Shown: positions 26,552 through 36,429 of the stretch, piece by piece
Layout: each line of letters starts with the position of its first letter
How positions within the stretch are numbered: position 1 is the first letter of the stretch
Assembly (NCBI GenBank): GCA_947448025.1
Contig: CANFLV010000005.1
Coordinates: forward strand, 101,653-165,652
Source: Oxalobacteraceae bacterium
GTDB lineage: Bacteria > Pseudomonadota > Gammaproteobacteria > Burkholderiales > Burkholderiaceae_D
DNA: 64,000 nt
Reading direction: 5' to 3'
Notes under the pieces: model-generated
Databases searched by the model: none
What the model was told of the DNA's origin: nothing
Seen by the model: only the letters and a program-made list of their open reading frames with translations
Position numbers and translations under genes: made by a program

Positions 26552-28270
26552 ATGACAAAAAATATCGATCCAGCAAGCCCTGCAGTACCGGAAAACACCG
26601 GCCGACGCGGCTTTTTCATCAAGATGTCGTCGGTTGCCGCTGTACTGGCGTCCGGTGGCGCGCTGACCGCCTGCGGTGGCAGCGATCCTGAACTGTATGG
26701 CGAAAAGGCGATGTTCAATTACGGTGTCGCCAGTGGCGATCCCTTGTCCGATCGCGTCATCTTGTGGACCCATGCAAAAATCTCCAGTCCGGATTCAGTC
26801 AATTTAACTTGGCAAATGGCGGCCGACGCCAGTTTTTCAACGGTTTTGTTCAGCGGTAAAACGGTAGCGAGCAGTGACACGGGTTTCACCGCCAAGGTGG
26901 ACGCCACGGGATTAAGCCCGAATACGGAATATTTTTATCGCTTCATTGCACCTAACGACAGTGTTTCAGCCGTTGGCCGCGCGCGCACCTTGCCGGTCGG
27001 TAGCGTCGCTGAAGTCAAGCTGGCGGTGTTTTCCTGTAGCGATTACCCGGCCGGTTATTTCAACGCCTACGATGCGGCTATTTCGTCCGGGGCCCAGTTC
27101 GCGCTGCATCTTGGCGATTACATCTATGAGTACAAGGACGGCGTTTATCCACCTACCGCCTCGGCCGTCGCCGCGCGCGTATCGGCACCGGCCAACGAGA
27201 TCGTCACGCTATCCGACTATCGCGCCCGTCATGCTTTGCACAAGGCCGATCCGTATGCGAAAGCCCTGCATGCGCGCATGCCGATGATTGCCATCTGGGA
27301 TGATCATGAATTCGCCAATAACGCTTTCATGGATGGCGCGGAGAATCATAATCCGACTATCCAGGGCCCGTGGTCAGCCAGGAAAGCTGCAGCCAGCCAG
27401 GCTTATCATGAGTGGATGCCGATTCGTTCACCCGATGCTACCAATCTGCTGAAGATTTATCGCTCATTTGATTTCGGTAATCTTCTCTCGCTGCACATGC
27501 TCGATACGCGCATCATCGGTCGCGAACAGGCGCCGGATCGCAAGCTCGACGCCAGCGGTCGCGATATCGCAGATCCGGCATTCTTGCCATATGCCTACAA
27601 TCCAAACAAGCAAATGATGGGCGCTACCCAGCAAACCTGGCTCGATAGCCAAATGACGGCTTCCAAGGCGACCTGGCAAGTGCTGGGTAACCAGACCATG
27701 ATGGGCCGTATCAAGTTACCGGCATCGACTTTGCTTGCCAATCTAAGTGTGGAGTCCGTCACGGCCTACCTGACGGCCAAGGGCACGCCTGCGGCTTACC
27801 TGACACAGGCGCAAAAAGATTTACTCGATCCAGCCAAGAATCCGAAGATTCCCTACAATCTGGATGCGTGGGACGGTTACCCGGCGCAACGCGAAGCGGT
27901 CTTGAATTCGGCGTCAAAACTCAAGGCCGCCGGCAAGAAGTTCGTGGTGCTGACCGGCGACAGCCATAACGCCTGGTATAACAAGCTGACCCTGGCTGAC
28001 GGTACTCAAGTCGGCGCCGAATTCGCCGGCATGTCGGTCACGTCTAGCGGCTTCGAGAGCTATTTCCCGCCAGCGGCCTTCCCACCGGTAACATTGGCCG
28101 GAACGATACGCGCACTGGTCGACGACATCAGTTACCTCGACACTTCGCGTCGTGGCTACATGCTGATTACGGTAACACCGGCGCAGGTAAAAGCGGAATA
28201 TGTGTATGTCAGCACTGTGACCAGCTCCAGCTATACGACGGCAATCGACACGCTGACGTATGCTGGCTAA
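26552..28270 (+). CDS. phoD: Alkaline phosphatase D (PhoD-like phosphodiesterase/phosphatase)
   Basis: A 572-residue metallophosphoesterase. A twin-arginine leader (NTGRRGFFIKMSSVAAVLAS) is followed by ALTACGGSD, which reads as a lipobox, so the protein may be a Tat-exported lipoprotein. The N-terminal beta domain (SGDPLSDRVILWTHA) and metal-binding blocks GDYIYEYKDG, MIAIWDDHEFANN and VLTGDSHNAWYN are typical of PhoD. It releases phosphate from phosphate mono- or diesters outside the inner membrane. A strong ACGGAGAAGAAC RBS precedes the ATG. It stands alone after the PhaC-like gene. Confidence 0.93.
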   Translation: MTKNIDPASPAVPENTGRRGFFIKMSSVAAVLASGGALTACGGSDPELYGEKAMFNYGVASGDPLSDRVILWTHAKISSPDSVNLTWQMAADASFSTVLFSGKTVASSDTGFTAKVDATGLSPNTEYFYRFIAPNDSVSAVGRARTLPVGSVAEVKLAVFSCSDYPAGYFNAYDAAISSGAQFALHLGDYIYEYKDGVYPPTASAVAARVSAPANEIVTLSDYRARHALHKADPYAKALHARMPMIAIWDDHEFANNAFMDGAENHNPTIQGPWSARKAAASQAYHEWMPIRSPDATNLLKIYRSFDFGNLLSLHMLDTRIIGREQAPDRKLDASGRDIADPAFLPYAYNPNKQMMGATQQTWLDSQMTASKATWQVLGNQTMMGRIKLPASTLLANLSVESVTAYLTAKGTPAAYLTQAQKDLLDPAKNPKIPYNLDAWDGYPAQREAVLNSASKLKAAGKKFVVLTGDSHNAWYNKLTLADGTQVGAEFAGMSVTSSGFESYFPPAAFPPVTLAGTIRALVDDISYLDTSRRGYMLITVTPAQVKAEYVYVSTVTSSSYTTAIDTLTYAG

Positions 28271-28346
28271 TCGTATCGGCTAAATCTGGCGGCGAGTTGC
28301 GCGCAAGGGCTGGGCAGCGGTTTTTGGCTGAGGGATTCGCTTGGGT

Positions 28347-28426
28347 AGGGTGGCGTGTAGGGAGATTCGTTTCATTGTGTTCATTTCTGACGCATGTCGT
28401 TTTTGACCGATTTCATGCCATTAATG
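28347..28426 (-). pseudogene. Decayed joined fragment of the 33-kb lipoprotein/BON locus
   Basis: Bases 28347-28386 match 33179-33218 (the start of the glycine-zipper lipoprotein gene and its RBS side) at 37 of 40 positions. Bases 28391-28426 match 33271-33306 (the 3' end of the BON gene, INGxKSVKNDMRxK) at 35 of 36. About 52 bases present at 33 kb are deleted between the two blocks. Nothing functional remains. The rest of 28271-28576 shows no convincing gene. Confidence 0.75.
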
Positions 28427-28576
28427 CGGCATTGAATCCCTTCAACGCCTAGTTCGGTGGCGCTGGGTCGTCGAACGCACGATGGGCAGGTTGCATCAAT
28501 TGTGCGTTTGCTATGAATGTCACGCCGATATTCACCAAGCGTTTCTTTCATTGCCTGCGCCTTGATGTCCTGAAAT

Positions 28577-30343
28577 TTATTGGCTGAGATTGTTAGGCGC
28601 ACCAATTATCTTTTCAATGGCTGCAGCGACATCTCGAAAACTAATTGGTTTGTGGAGTACTTGCACATTCAGATGTGCAAAAAAGTTGATGTGTGATGGT
28701 GCGGTGTCGGCTGTAACAATGATGGCAGGAATTTCTTTGTTGTAGTTATCCCTTAACTTTTGTATAAGCAGATCGCCGGTGGTATGACTCAACCGGTAAT
28801 CACTCACGATGCAGTCAATCTGGTCAATAGTGGCAAGTTGATCATCAAGCTCGTTCTCATATTCTGACAGCACTTGAACGTATGCACCTTTGCTTGCTAA
28901 GGTCTGCCTGTAGGCTTCGACTATGATGGGATTATCTTCAATTACCGCAATATATTTGCCTTGAAGTCGTCGGTCCGAGTTTTGTATTTTCGGTAATGGA
29001 TTTTCAGCATGGATATCTTTATTATTTGTAGACGCTAAAAACGGCGTGATGATTTTGAATTTCGTACCTCGTCCTTGTTCGGACACCATCTGAATGTCAG
29101 CACCGATCAGGTTGCACAAACGTTGAACGATCGATAATCCTAGTCCGAGCCCATCGTGCAGCGACCGCGTGTTGTCAGCGCGGTAAAACTGATTAAAAAT
29201 ATATTTTTGCTCTGATTCCGCGATTCCGCATCCCGTGTCGTTCACTTCAATGACCAAGCAATCCTGTTCCGATTCAAACCGCACTTCCACTTGACCGCTC
29301 TCGGTGTACTGAATCGCATTTGAGACCAGATTGCTGATGATTTGCTGTAGTAGTTGTTTGTCCCCACGTACTAACAGGGCAGCGTGCGTCATATTAAAAA
29401 TCAAACCTTTACTCGATGCTTTTGCCTCTGTCAGATCCCGAATCGTGCTTACGAGTTCATCCAAAGAAAAAACACGATGGCTAACTTGCATCGCATCTGC
29501 ATCTAGTTTGCTGATGTTTAACAATGAATCAAACATCGCATTGAGAGTAGTTATGCTACTTTTTATCTTGGATAAGGACTTCTTTTCAAGTTCTGGTAAG
29601 TTGTCTAAATTAACAAGCTCTAGATAAACGTTAACTGCATGCATTGGTTGTCGCAGATCATGACTTGCTGCAGCGATGAATTTGGATTTGGCCACATTGG
29701 CTGCAATGGATTGATCGCGCTCCGTTGCCAACTCTTGGTAAAGATGCTCATTACGAAATCTCAGTCGCACGGAATCTTCAAAAGTTTTGGCGAAGTTTTT
29801 AGCAATGCTCAGAACAACGATGTAAAGCGAAGCCAATCCCACAATAAATGGCCACGGAAAAATATTCATTGGCCATAAGACTGTGCTTAGTGACGGGATC
29901 ATGATAGGCAATGTGAATGCAAAAAATGTAGTGGTATTCACACTATATGCAAACATGCTGGAAATCATGGCAGCCGTTGTCATGTAGACATAAATCATCC
30001 GATTCACCATCAGTAAATCGGGAGCCATCAGGATCCAGCCTAAACCCCAGCCAAAACCAACGATGCCAATGGCATACGACATGATTTTCAAATTGCGTTG
30101 GGGATTAAGAATTTTTTCAGCTTGATGTGCTAACTGAAAAACCATCCATGTTCGAATCAAGACCGCCAATAACATGTATCCCAGCCAGATGGCTAAATTT
30201 AAGGGATGCACCTCATCTTTAAACATCGGAATACAAAGCAAAGGTGCCAAGATATTCGCAACCGTAGCTGAGCGAGCAGCTTTAGTGATGTGCGCTGATT
30301 TTTCACGCAGCAGATGAAGGTTATCGATTTCGTTTCCTGTCAA
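28577..30343 (-). CDS. Hybrid sensor histidine kinase with C-terminal receiver
   Basis: A 588-residue inner-membrane kinase. About six hydrophobic helices fill residues 25-190. The dimerisation/phosphoacceptor helix carries AAASHDLRQPMHAV, then HATPase motifs (NLVSNAIQYTESG, NDTGCGIAESE, GLGLGLSIVQRLC). A receiver domain at about 450-585 has its Asp in IDCIVSDYRLSH and its Lys in VLHKPIS. It belongs to the ASHDLRQP subgroup of hybrid kinases. It overlaps the upstream LuxR-type regulator by four bases (ATGA), so the two form one operon. The DNA is clearly more AT-rich than the flanking core genes, suggesting transfer. The signal is unknown. Confidence 0.9.
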   Translation of the reverse strand: MTGNEIDNLHLLREKSAHITKAARSATVANILAPLLCIPMFKDEVHPLNLAIWLGYMLLAVLIRTWMVFQLAHQAEKILNPQRNLKIMSYAIGIVGFGWGLGWILMAPDLLMVNRMIYVYMTTAAMISSMFAYSVNTTTFFAFTLPIMIPSLSTVLWPMNIFPWPFIVGLASLYIVVLSIAKNFAKTFEDSVRLRFRNEHLYQELATERDQSIAANVAKSKFIAAASHDLRQPMHAVNVYLELVNLDNLPELEKKSLSKIKSSITTLNAMFDSLLNISKLDADAMQVSHRVFSLDELVSTIRDLTEAKASSKGLIFNMTHAALLVRGDKQLLQQIISNLVSNAIQYTESGQVEVRFESEQDCLVIEVNDTGCGIAESEQKYIFNQFYRADNTRSLHDGLGLGLSIVQRLCNLIGADIQMVSEQGRGTKFKIITPFLASTNNKDIHAENPLPKIQNSDRRLQGKYIAVIEDNPIIVEAYRQTLASKGAYVQVLSEYENELDDQLATIDQIDCIVSDYRLSHTTGDLLIQKLRDNYNKEIPAIIVTADTAPSHINFFAHLNVQVLHKPISFRDVAAAIEKIIGAPNNLSQ

Positions 30344-30978
30344 TTCAAGTCTCGCAACAACAACTGATGTCTTTGCGATTTCAGTACAGCTTGAGTTCTG
30401 TTAAAAACTCGCAGCTCTTTGAATATCTGGTTGATATGGATCTTTACGGTTTGTTCACTAATGTCCAAGTAATCAGCAATCAATTTATTTGGATGGCCCT
30501 GCGAAATCAATTCGAGAACCTCTAACTGCCGTTGCGTTAGTCGAAACTCCTTAGGTTCCACGATTTCACTTTTTGCGACGTAGCCAGTTTGAAGTGTCAT
30601 CAGTGGCCTTAATTTCCGAATAATTAATTCGGCAGTACTGTTTTTCGACAGGAACATAGAAGCACCGGCTGAAACTGTTTTTGGCTCCCAAGCGTGTTCG
30701 TCGAGTCCAGAAATTGCTACGACTTCTTGAACATTGTGCAACTTTTTGAATACTTTAATGCCTGCCAAGCCACTTAATCCAGGCATCAAAATGTCAAGTA
30801 GAACGACCCAAAGCTTGTTTGTATTCTCAATGATTTCTATGCCTTCCGTAGCACTGCTTGCAACTGCAACTTCAATTCCATCAATAGCAAATTCATGGGT
30901 AAGTTTTTCGCTTAACGCATCACGGTAAACGGGGTGGTCATCAATGATGAGCAGGGATTTATTGGAAATTAAAGTCAT
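30340..30978 (-). CDS. NarL/LuxR-family response regulator
   Basis: A 212-residue two-domain regulator. The receiver has the acidic pair in LLIIDDHPVYRD, the phosphoacceptor Asp in WVVLLDILMPGLSG and a Lys in MFLSKNS. The C-terminal LuxR helix-turn-helix is LTQRQLEVLELISQGHPNKLIADYLDISEQTVKIH split over residues 150-185. It is the first gene of the pair with the hybrid kinase, so it is the probable phosphorelay target. AT-rich codon use is shared with the kinase. Confidence 0.92.
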   Translation of the reverse strand: MTLISNKSLLIIDDHPVYRDALSEKLTHEFAIDGIEVAVASSATEGIEIIENTNKLWVVLLDILMPGLSGLAGIKVFKKLHNVQEVVAISGLDEHAWEPKTVSAGASMFLSKNSTAELIIRKLRPLMTLQTGYVAKSEIVEPKEFRLTQRQLEVLELISQGHPNKLIADYLDISEQTVKIHINQIFKELRVFNRTQAVLKSQRHQLLLRDLN

Positions 30979-31168
30979 TTGACGACGATACAGGCTCGCA
31001 GTTATGACATCAACTAAACTTTAGTTAAAGATGCGTCATTACGGAGATGCTTTTATTTTGGGAGCTGATAGTGTCGCATAAGTGGGAGGCGTCCAGTTTG
31101 AACCAGCATCATTTAATGATTGAATGTTCGAACCCTGTCCTCTTCATTATTTACCATGAAAACCGGTA

Positions 31169-31411
31169 TTGACGTTTCTCGATCATCATCCAGAAGCAAC
31201 GGATGTTCCTAGACGGCGCACCTTCATGGCGGAATTCAAGCGCACACTCGTCGGGCAAACACGCTTAGCTGGTGCCTCAGTATTCGTGATCGCCTTGTCC
31301 ACTGGCCTTCATCTCAATCTGTATTTTTCTGGCCCCGCCAGTAATTGGAAGTGCACAGCACGCCGGCTAAATCGACGCTGCTTGATGTCTGAGGGGGCAT
31401 CACGTCATTGA
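31169..31411 (+). pseudogene. IS66-type OrfA (TnpA) remnant
   Basis: The translated segment RRRTFMAEFKRTLVG followed by RLAGASVFVIALSTGLHLNL resembles the N-terminal helix-turn-helix of IS66-family OrfA (RRRHSAEFKxxVV...GASVAAVALxxGLNANL). The similarity breaks off after about 50 residues. No OrfB/OrfC or terminal repeats are seen, so this is a degraded fragment. Confidence 0.6.
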
Positions 31412-32695
31412 CTCTTTTTCATTGCTCATTTTTGCAAAGAGCTATCTTCTCAAATTATCCAGGTCTTGAAATTCCAGGCAAGGTCCGTCTCCAAAGCCGT
31501 GCGCACGAAGGTTAAATCGTGCATTCTTGAGCTAAATCATTTAAACAGCTTATGGCCCGATCATGCAGATTTGTGCATCACTATTTTTCGGACAATTCAT
31601 ATCAAAATTGCTCTTTTGTTTAGTACTTGCATACAAAAGAGAAGTCGCTACAAGTATGCAGGTTAATAATAAAGCCAAGTTTTGGACGATCTTTTTTTTC
31701 ATTATATTTTATGAAGGATTAGAAATTTAAGATAGGTTTTAAAAAACAGAAAGAAAATTTTAAATAGATTGGTTCTGATTAATCAATCGAACTTTGATCC
31801 GATCGTGCTATCGGCTAATTCATGACAAACACGAACATCCAATTGGTAATAGCAAATGCGGTACGAATTATCATTTGGATCGTCGTCAGACATTTCAACT
31901 ATTATTCATCGTGGTCAATGAAAATTGAAGAGTTTTTGGCTTTGTAAATCCTGTAGCGACAGTGGGAAAAATTGCTAAGTTAGTAGCGATACGAATGCTT
32001 TTAAAAATCTGAGAAGCCGTGAATTTTTAACATTCATAAATGTTAATTCGTTACTGAAAAATGAACAATAGTCGATTGGTTCTAGAGCATATTTGGTATT
32101 GAATTACGGTTCAGCAATCAATATCATTTGCGCTTCTGTAAGATTCTCAACTCAAAAGAGTAGGTGTGCAGATGCTGAAATAGAATAAAAATTCAAAGCG
32201 ATCAACAAGATTCTTTTTCCGGTGTACCGCTTCCTCCTACGCTATGACCTGAGGAAAGCTGCAACGACTATTCGCCTTGGATACAGCCATTAAAGCGTCT
32301 TGGCTTTCAGGTATCACAAAGTAGAAGGAATTGGGAATTGCCATTCAATGGGAGCACAATTTTATTCTGTCGGCTATCTGCACATAGCGCGTAAAAATTT
32401 TCTCAAAATACATGAAACACAATCTGCGATTTGTATCAATATGCGTATTGATCGTGATGTTATCTATTTTGTCGATACAACAGGTTGACCATTCATACCT
32501 ACGCTTTTTTTCCAAGATATTCCCGCATTGGAAAACAAAGTTGACAACAAAATCTTCGTGTTTCCTCCCGCCCGCTAACCATAAAACTAGAGCGCACAAG
32601 GCAACATCATCCACGTAAGAATCCTAGGACTGCTTTTTTAAAGGACGGGTGGAATTCGCCGGCGCACGCAATGCGTAAAAAGCCGGAGTGGTAAA
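31412..32695. other. AT-rich segment without a recognisable gene
   Basis: Nearly 1.3 kb of markedly AT-rich DNA. The longest frames (for example 32412-32618) lack an RBS, family likeness or the codon use of the region, and I do not call them. It is probably eroded mobile-element or islet DNA between the kinase operon and the lipoprotein genes. Confidence 0.6.
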
Positions 32696-32712
32696 TGGCA
32701 ATCCTCCGATCA

Positions 32713-32907
32713 TTAGTTCCGCTGCGTTGGGGTGAATCCGCTCAAGGCCATGTTCGGCCGGGGATTGTTGTAATTGGAATATTTGGGGGGCTTGAACTTG
32801 GGCGCCTGATAGCTGTGAAGGTACTCCCAGGGCTTAGCTTTGACAGAATTAAAACACCTGTCATCCAGCACGTTCTTGCAGAGAGAGAAATGTTGACATT
32901 GTGACAA
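32713..32907 (-). pseudogene. IS3-family (IS407-like) transposase C-terminal remnant
   Basis: On the minus strand the final residues read YNNPRPNMALSGFTPTQRN, matching the conserved end of IS3/IS407-group OrfB (TYNNERPNMGIGGITP). The upstream integrase core with the DDE residues is missing, and the frame is disrupted. It is a 3' fragment only. Bases 32908-33003 hold nothing recognisable. Confidence 0.65.
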
Positions 32908-33003
32908 ATAAGACTGGGTCGAGGTGAGTGGGCGTTGTGACAGCGTTGACTACAGGTGCAAAGCGGAATCAGGACAAATACTTTTGCCCCGATTCCGCCA
33001 AAT

Positions 33004-33216
33004 TCACTTCATCTGATTGCCGATTACGCCACCCACCGCCGCGCCGCCGACCACCTCAATAGAGCTGCCACCGGTCAGCACGGCACCGAGCACCGCGCCG
33101 GCACCTGCCCCCACCGCGGTATTCTTGTCATGTCTGGACATATTGGCGCAGCCATTCAAGCCGATCAAGCCGACGAGCAGGGTGGCGCATAGGGAGATTC
33201 GTTTCATCGTGTTCAT
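33004..33216 (-). CDS. Glycine-zipper lipoprotein (OsmB-like)
   Basis: A 70-residue envelope lipoprotein. The signal peptide ends in the lipobox LNGC. The mature part is a glycine zipper (GAGAGAVLGAVLTGG and VVGGAAVGGVIGNQ), as in OsmB/YmgG-type proteins, probably embedded in the outer membrane. ATG at 33216 has CGGAG at good distance; a second ATG three codons on is possible. It is divergent in sequence but close in position to the BON lipoprotein upstream, which is on the same strand 45 bases away. An osmotic or envelope stress role is usual for the family. Confidence 0.88.
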   Translation of the reverse strand: MNTMKRISLCATLLVGLIGLNGCANMSRHDKNTAVGAGAGAVLGAVLTGGSSIEVVGGAAVGGVIGNQMK

Positions 33217-33260
33217 TTGTGACTCCGAGTAATTGGGCGGATATTGCCGGTATGCGCGAG

Positions 33261-33572
33261 TTATTTCAGGCGCATGTCGTTTTTGACCGATTTCACGCCA
33301 TTAATGTTCTGTGCCACGCTCACGGCCTTGGCCATGGTCTCGCGCGTGCCCACGAAGCCGCTCAGCTGGACTATGCCCTTGAAAGTGTCGACCTTGATTT
33401 CGGTAACCTTCAATGTCGGTTCATTGAGGATGGCGGCCTTGACGCTGGTCGTGATGACGGTGTCGTCGAGATATTGACCGGTGCTTTCCTGGGCCGGCGC
33501 CGCGGCGCAGCCGAGCAGGCTCGCCAGCATCAAGGCGGCGACGGACGAAGCGATGAATTTGACATTGATCAT
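33261..33572 (-). CDS. BON-domain lipoprotein (OsmY-like)
   Basis: A 103-residue protein with a lipoprotein signal (ALMLASLLGCAAAP). It has a single BON domain: DDTVITTSVKAAILNEPTL, then VQLSGFVGTRETMAKAV and a final NINGVKSVKNDMRLK. BON domains bind phospholipid surfaces, and family members are often induced by osmotic or stationary-phase stress. RBS AAGGAG lies nine bases before ATG. Its 3' end was partly duplicated at 28391-28426. Confidence 0.92.
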   Translation of the reverse strand: MINVKFIASSVAALMLASLLGCAAAPAQESTGQYLDDTVITTSVKAAILNEPTLKVTEIKVDTFKGIVQLSGFVGTRETMAKAVSVAQNINGVKSVKNDMRLK

Positions 33573-33754
33573 GGGTGTGCTCCTTGTGAAAAGCCGATTA
33601 AGCGCTTTTTCGCAAGGTTTTGACAGCCCGATTTCGTAATGCTTGTTACAGGATGTACAGCGCTGCGGCGGTAACTATCAGCTAGCGGGTGCCTGCCTAT
33701 CGGTCGATAAACGCAGGCTATGCGTTCAATAAATACTATTGTCTTCAAAATTTC

Positions 33755-33769
33755 ATAGTTCATCGCTAT
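33755..33769. promoter_or_regulatory. OxyR-like half-site upstream of ahpC
   Basis: ATAG-N7-CTAT lies 54 bases before the ahpC ATG and fits one OxyR half-site. A second half-site at the required spacing is not convincing (an ACTAT occurs further upstream at the wrong distance). Peroxide control of ahpC by OxyR is known in proteobacteria; this particular site is inferred. Confidence 0.35.
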
Positions 33770-33822
33770 GATTCGTGTGTGCCAAATTTCTTCAACCTAG
33801 TTCACTGAAAGCGAGAAAACTC

Positions 33823-34386
33823 ATGTCCCTGATCAACACAACAATCAAGCCATTCCATGCTACTGCATTTCACAATGGCAAATTCGTGCCAGTTTCCGAT
33901 GCTGACCTGAAGGGCAAATGGTCTGTCGTCGTGTTTTACCCAGCTGACTTCACTTTTGTCTGCCCAACTGAACTCGGCGACCTGGCTGACCACTATGCAA
34001 CATTCAAGTCCATGGGCGTAGAGATCTATTCCGTATCGACCGACACGCATTTCACGCACAAAGCATGGCATGACGCATCCGACACAATCGCCAAGATCAC
34101 TTACCCAATGATCGGCGACCCAACTGGCGCGATCACCCGCGCATTTGACGTGATGATTGAAGAAGAAGGCCTGGCACTGCGCGGTACTTTCGTGATCAAT
34201 CCAGAAGGCCAGATCAAGCTTTGCGAAATCCATGACAACGGCATCGGCCGTGACGCATCGGAATTGCTGCGCAAGGTGCAAGCTGCCCAGTACGTCGCTT
34301 CGCACCCAGGTGAAGTTTGCCCAGCCAAGTGGACGCCAGGCGCCGCAACTTTGGCACCATCACTGGACCTCGTCGGCAAGCTGTAA
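33823..34386 (+). CDS. ahpC: Alkyl hydroperoxide reductase subunit C (peroxiredoxin)
   Basis: A 187-residue typical 2-Cys peroxiredoxin, the same length as E. coli AhpC. The peroxidatic Cys is in [16 protein letters not shown] and the resolving Cys in [11 protein letters not shown]. It reduces hydrogen peroxide, organic peroxides and peroxynitrite in the cytoplasm and is recycled by AhpF encoded 158 bases downstream. ATG at 33823 gives the family start [11 protein letters not shown]; the longer frame is discarded. Confidence 0.97.
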   Translation: MSLINTTIKPFHATAFHNGKFVPVSDADLKGKWSVVVFYPADFTFVCPTELGDLADHYATFKSMGVEIYSVSTDTHFTHKAWHDASDTIAKITYPMIGDPTGAITRAFDVMIEEEGLALRGTFVINPEGQIKLCEIHDNGIGRDASELLRKVQAAQYVASHPGEVCPAKWTPGAATLAPSLDLVGKL

Positions 34387-34416
34387 TTCTGTTTCAAAAA
34401 CCTTAATCTAAGGCAG

Positions 34417-34442
34417 GCCGGGTGCAAAACAGCGCGCCCGGC
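34417..34442 (+). terminator. Intercistronic hairpin between ahpC and ahpF
   Basis: GCCGGGTGC and GCGCCCGGC form a 9-bp stem with one wobble. No T-run follows, so it may be a partial terminator or RNA-stabilising element. That would let ahpC be expressed above ahpF. Confidence 0.45.
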
Positions 34443-34544
34443 GCCAGTACCACTCCCCGAGCATCCTGTGCGCCGGCACCAAGGCTGCTGCGGCAGTGGC
34501 ACTGAATCCTATCTACACCAAGAATTTACCTGAGCGAGAACGCC

Positions 34545-36128
34545 ATGCTGGACACAAATATCAAGACCCAACTCAAAGCCTACCTCGAAAAAGTGACGCT
34601 GCCGATCGAGATCGTCGCTTCACTTGACGATAGCCCGAAGGCCGCAGAATTGCAGTCCTTGTTGCAGGAACTGGCTACGCTGTCGTCGCATATCAGCGTC
34701 GAAGAGCGCCGCAATGATGGCGAGCGCGCACCGTCGTTTTCGATCAATCGTGCCGGCAGCAATATGGGTATCCGCTTTGCCGGTATCCCGATGGGGCATG
34801 AATTCACGTCGCTCGTGTTGGCCCTGCTGCAGGTCGGCGGTCATCCGCCAAAAGCCGAAGCCGAAGTACAGGACGCCATCCGCGCACTCGACGGTGAATT
34901 CAAGTTTGAGACCTATATCTCGCTGTCCTGCCAGAATTGCCCGGACATCGTGCAGGCGCTGAACCTGATGGCCATGTTGAATCCAAACATCCGCAGCGTC
35001 ACGATCGACGGCGAATTGTTCCAGGATGAAGTCAACGAACGCAAGATCATGTCGGTGCCAACGATTTACCTCAACGGTGAAATCTTCGGCCAGGGCCGCA
35101 TGGGTCTCGAAGAAATCCTCGCCAAGCTCGACACCGGTGCGGCCAAGCGGGATGCGGCGAAACTGGCGCAAAAAGACGTGTTCGATATGCTCATCATTGG
35201 CGGCGGTCCTGCCGGTGCGGCAGCTGCTGTGTACTCGGCGCGCAAGGGCATCAGCACTGGTATCGTTGCCGAGCGTTTCGGCGGCCAGGTGCTGGACACG
35301 ATGGGCATTGAAAACTTCATTTCGGTCAATCACACCGAGGGACCAAAGCTGGTCACTGCACTTGAGCAGCATGTGAAAGAATATGACGTCGACGTCATGA
35401 ACCTGCAGCGCGCCAAGGCGCTGATCCCGGGTGAACTCATCGAGATTCAACTGGAAAGCGGCGTAAGCCTGAAAGCGAAATCCGTCATCATCGCCACAGG
35501 TGCGCGCTGGCGTGAAATGAAGGTGCCGGGCGAAACGGAATACCGTAATCGCGGCGTGGCATATTGCCCGCATTGCGATGGCCCGCTGTACAAGGGCAAG
35601 CGCGTGGCGGTCATCGGCGGCGGTAACTCCGGCGTTGAAGCAGCAATCGACCTGGCCGGAATCGTGGCACACGTCACCTTGCTCGAATTCGGCAGCGAAT
35701 TGCGCGCCGATGCGGTCTTGCAGCGCAAGCTGCGCAGCTTGGCTAACGTCACCGTCATCACCGATGCGCAAACGACGGAAGTCAGCGGCGATGGCAGCAA
35801 GGTCAATGGCCTGCACTACACCGACCGCAAATCTGGCGCAGCGCATACGGTTGAACTTGAAGGCATTTTCGTGCAAATCGGTTTGCTGCCGAACACGGAC
35901 TGGATCAAGGGCACGGTCGCCTTGTCCAAGCATGGCGAAATCGAAGTCGATAGCCATGGCCAGACTTCGGTACCCGGCGTATTCGCTGCCGGTGACGTTA
36001 CGACGGTGCCGTACAAGCAGATCATCATCGCCATGGGTGATGGTTCGAAAGCGGCACTCGGCGCCTTCGATCACTTAATCCGCACCTCGGCGCCGGCGGA
36101 AAGCGAGCCGGTCGCATTGGCGGCCTGA
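34545..36128 (+). CDS. ahpF: Alkyl hydroperoxide reductase subunit F
   Basis: A 527-residue flavoprotein disulfide reductase that passes electrons from NADH to AhpC. The N-terminal tandem thioredoxin-like domain contains [15 protein letters not shown] binding is at [20 protein letters not shown], the redox disulfide at [14 protein letters not shown] and the NADH site at [17 protein letters not shown]. The C-terminal FAD motif is [17 protein letters not shown]. Length and domain order match E. coli AhpF. A strong terminator follows. Confidence 0.97.
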   Translation: MLDTNIKTQLKAYLEKVTLPIEIVASLDDSPKAAELQSLLQELATLSSHISVEERRNDGERAPSFSINRAGSNMGIRFAGIPMGHEFTSLVLALLQVGGHPPKAEAEVQDAIRALDGEFKFETYISLSCQNCPDIVQALNLMAMLNPNIRSVTIDGELFQDEVNERKIMSVPTIYLNGEIFGQGRMGLEEILAKLDTGAAKRDAAKLAQKDVFDMLIIGGGPAGAAAAVYSARKGISTGIVAERFGGQVLDTMGIENFISVNHTEGPKLVTALEQHVKEYDVDVMNLQRAKALIPGELIEIQLESGVSLKAKSVIIATGARWREMKVPGETEYRNRGVAYCPHCDGPLYKGKRVAVIGGGNSGVEAAIDLAGIVAHVTLLEFGSELRADAVLQRKLRSLANVTVITDAQTTEVSGDGSKVNGLHYTDRKSGAAHTVELEGIFVQIGLLPNTDWIKGTVALSKHGEIEVDSHGQTSVPGVFAAGDVTTVPYKQIIIAMGDGSKAALGAFDHLIRTSAPAESEPVALAA

Positions 36129-36176
36129 CGTCTCTCAGCTTTGCCTCCATCCGTCTTGCGCGGGTGAGTTAAAAAA

Positions 36177-36209
36177 GGATTATCCGTCGCGGCGGGTAGT
36201 CCTTTTTTT
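36177..36209 (+). terminator. Intrinsic terminator after ahpF
   Basis: GGATTATCC pairs with GGGTAGTCC (two wobbles) around a GC-rich loop and is followed by seven Ts. An A-run precedes it, so it could work in both directions. Confidence 0.8.
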
Positions 36210-36429
36210 ATTGCCGAAACCGGCAGACGGATCCTTCCCGGCCTCACAGTGCGCGACCTCATAGCTTGCTTGCGACACTTAAAAAATTAATAATTAAATA
36301 ATTTCTCAAAGTGTAAAGTCTAATTTAGTATGGCCATAAAAATTGTATTTTTAATAATTTTTATGCGCGTGAAACCTTCGACAGCTAGCTGTCCGGCATC
36401 GACAAACTTAAACATTGAGAGAGGCAATC

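Noticed and set aside
32412..32618. Possible small secreted protein (68 residues) in the AT-rich gap
   Set aside because: No RBS, atypical codon use and overlapping frames on the other strand. The hydrophobic start alone is not enough.
34620..36074. A 484-residue minus-strand frame opposite ahpF
   Set aside because: AhpF is certain on the plus strand. The reverse frame has no domain.
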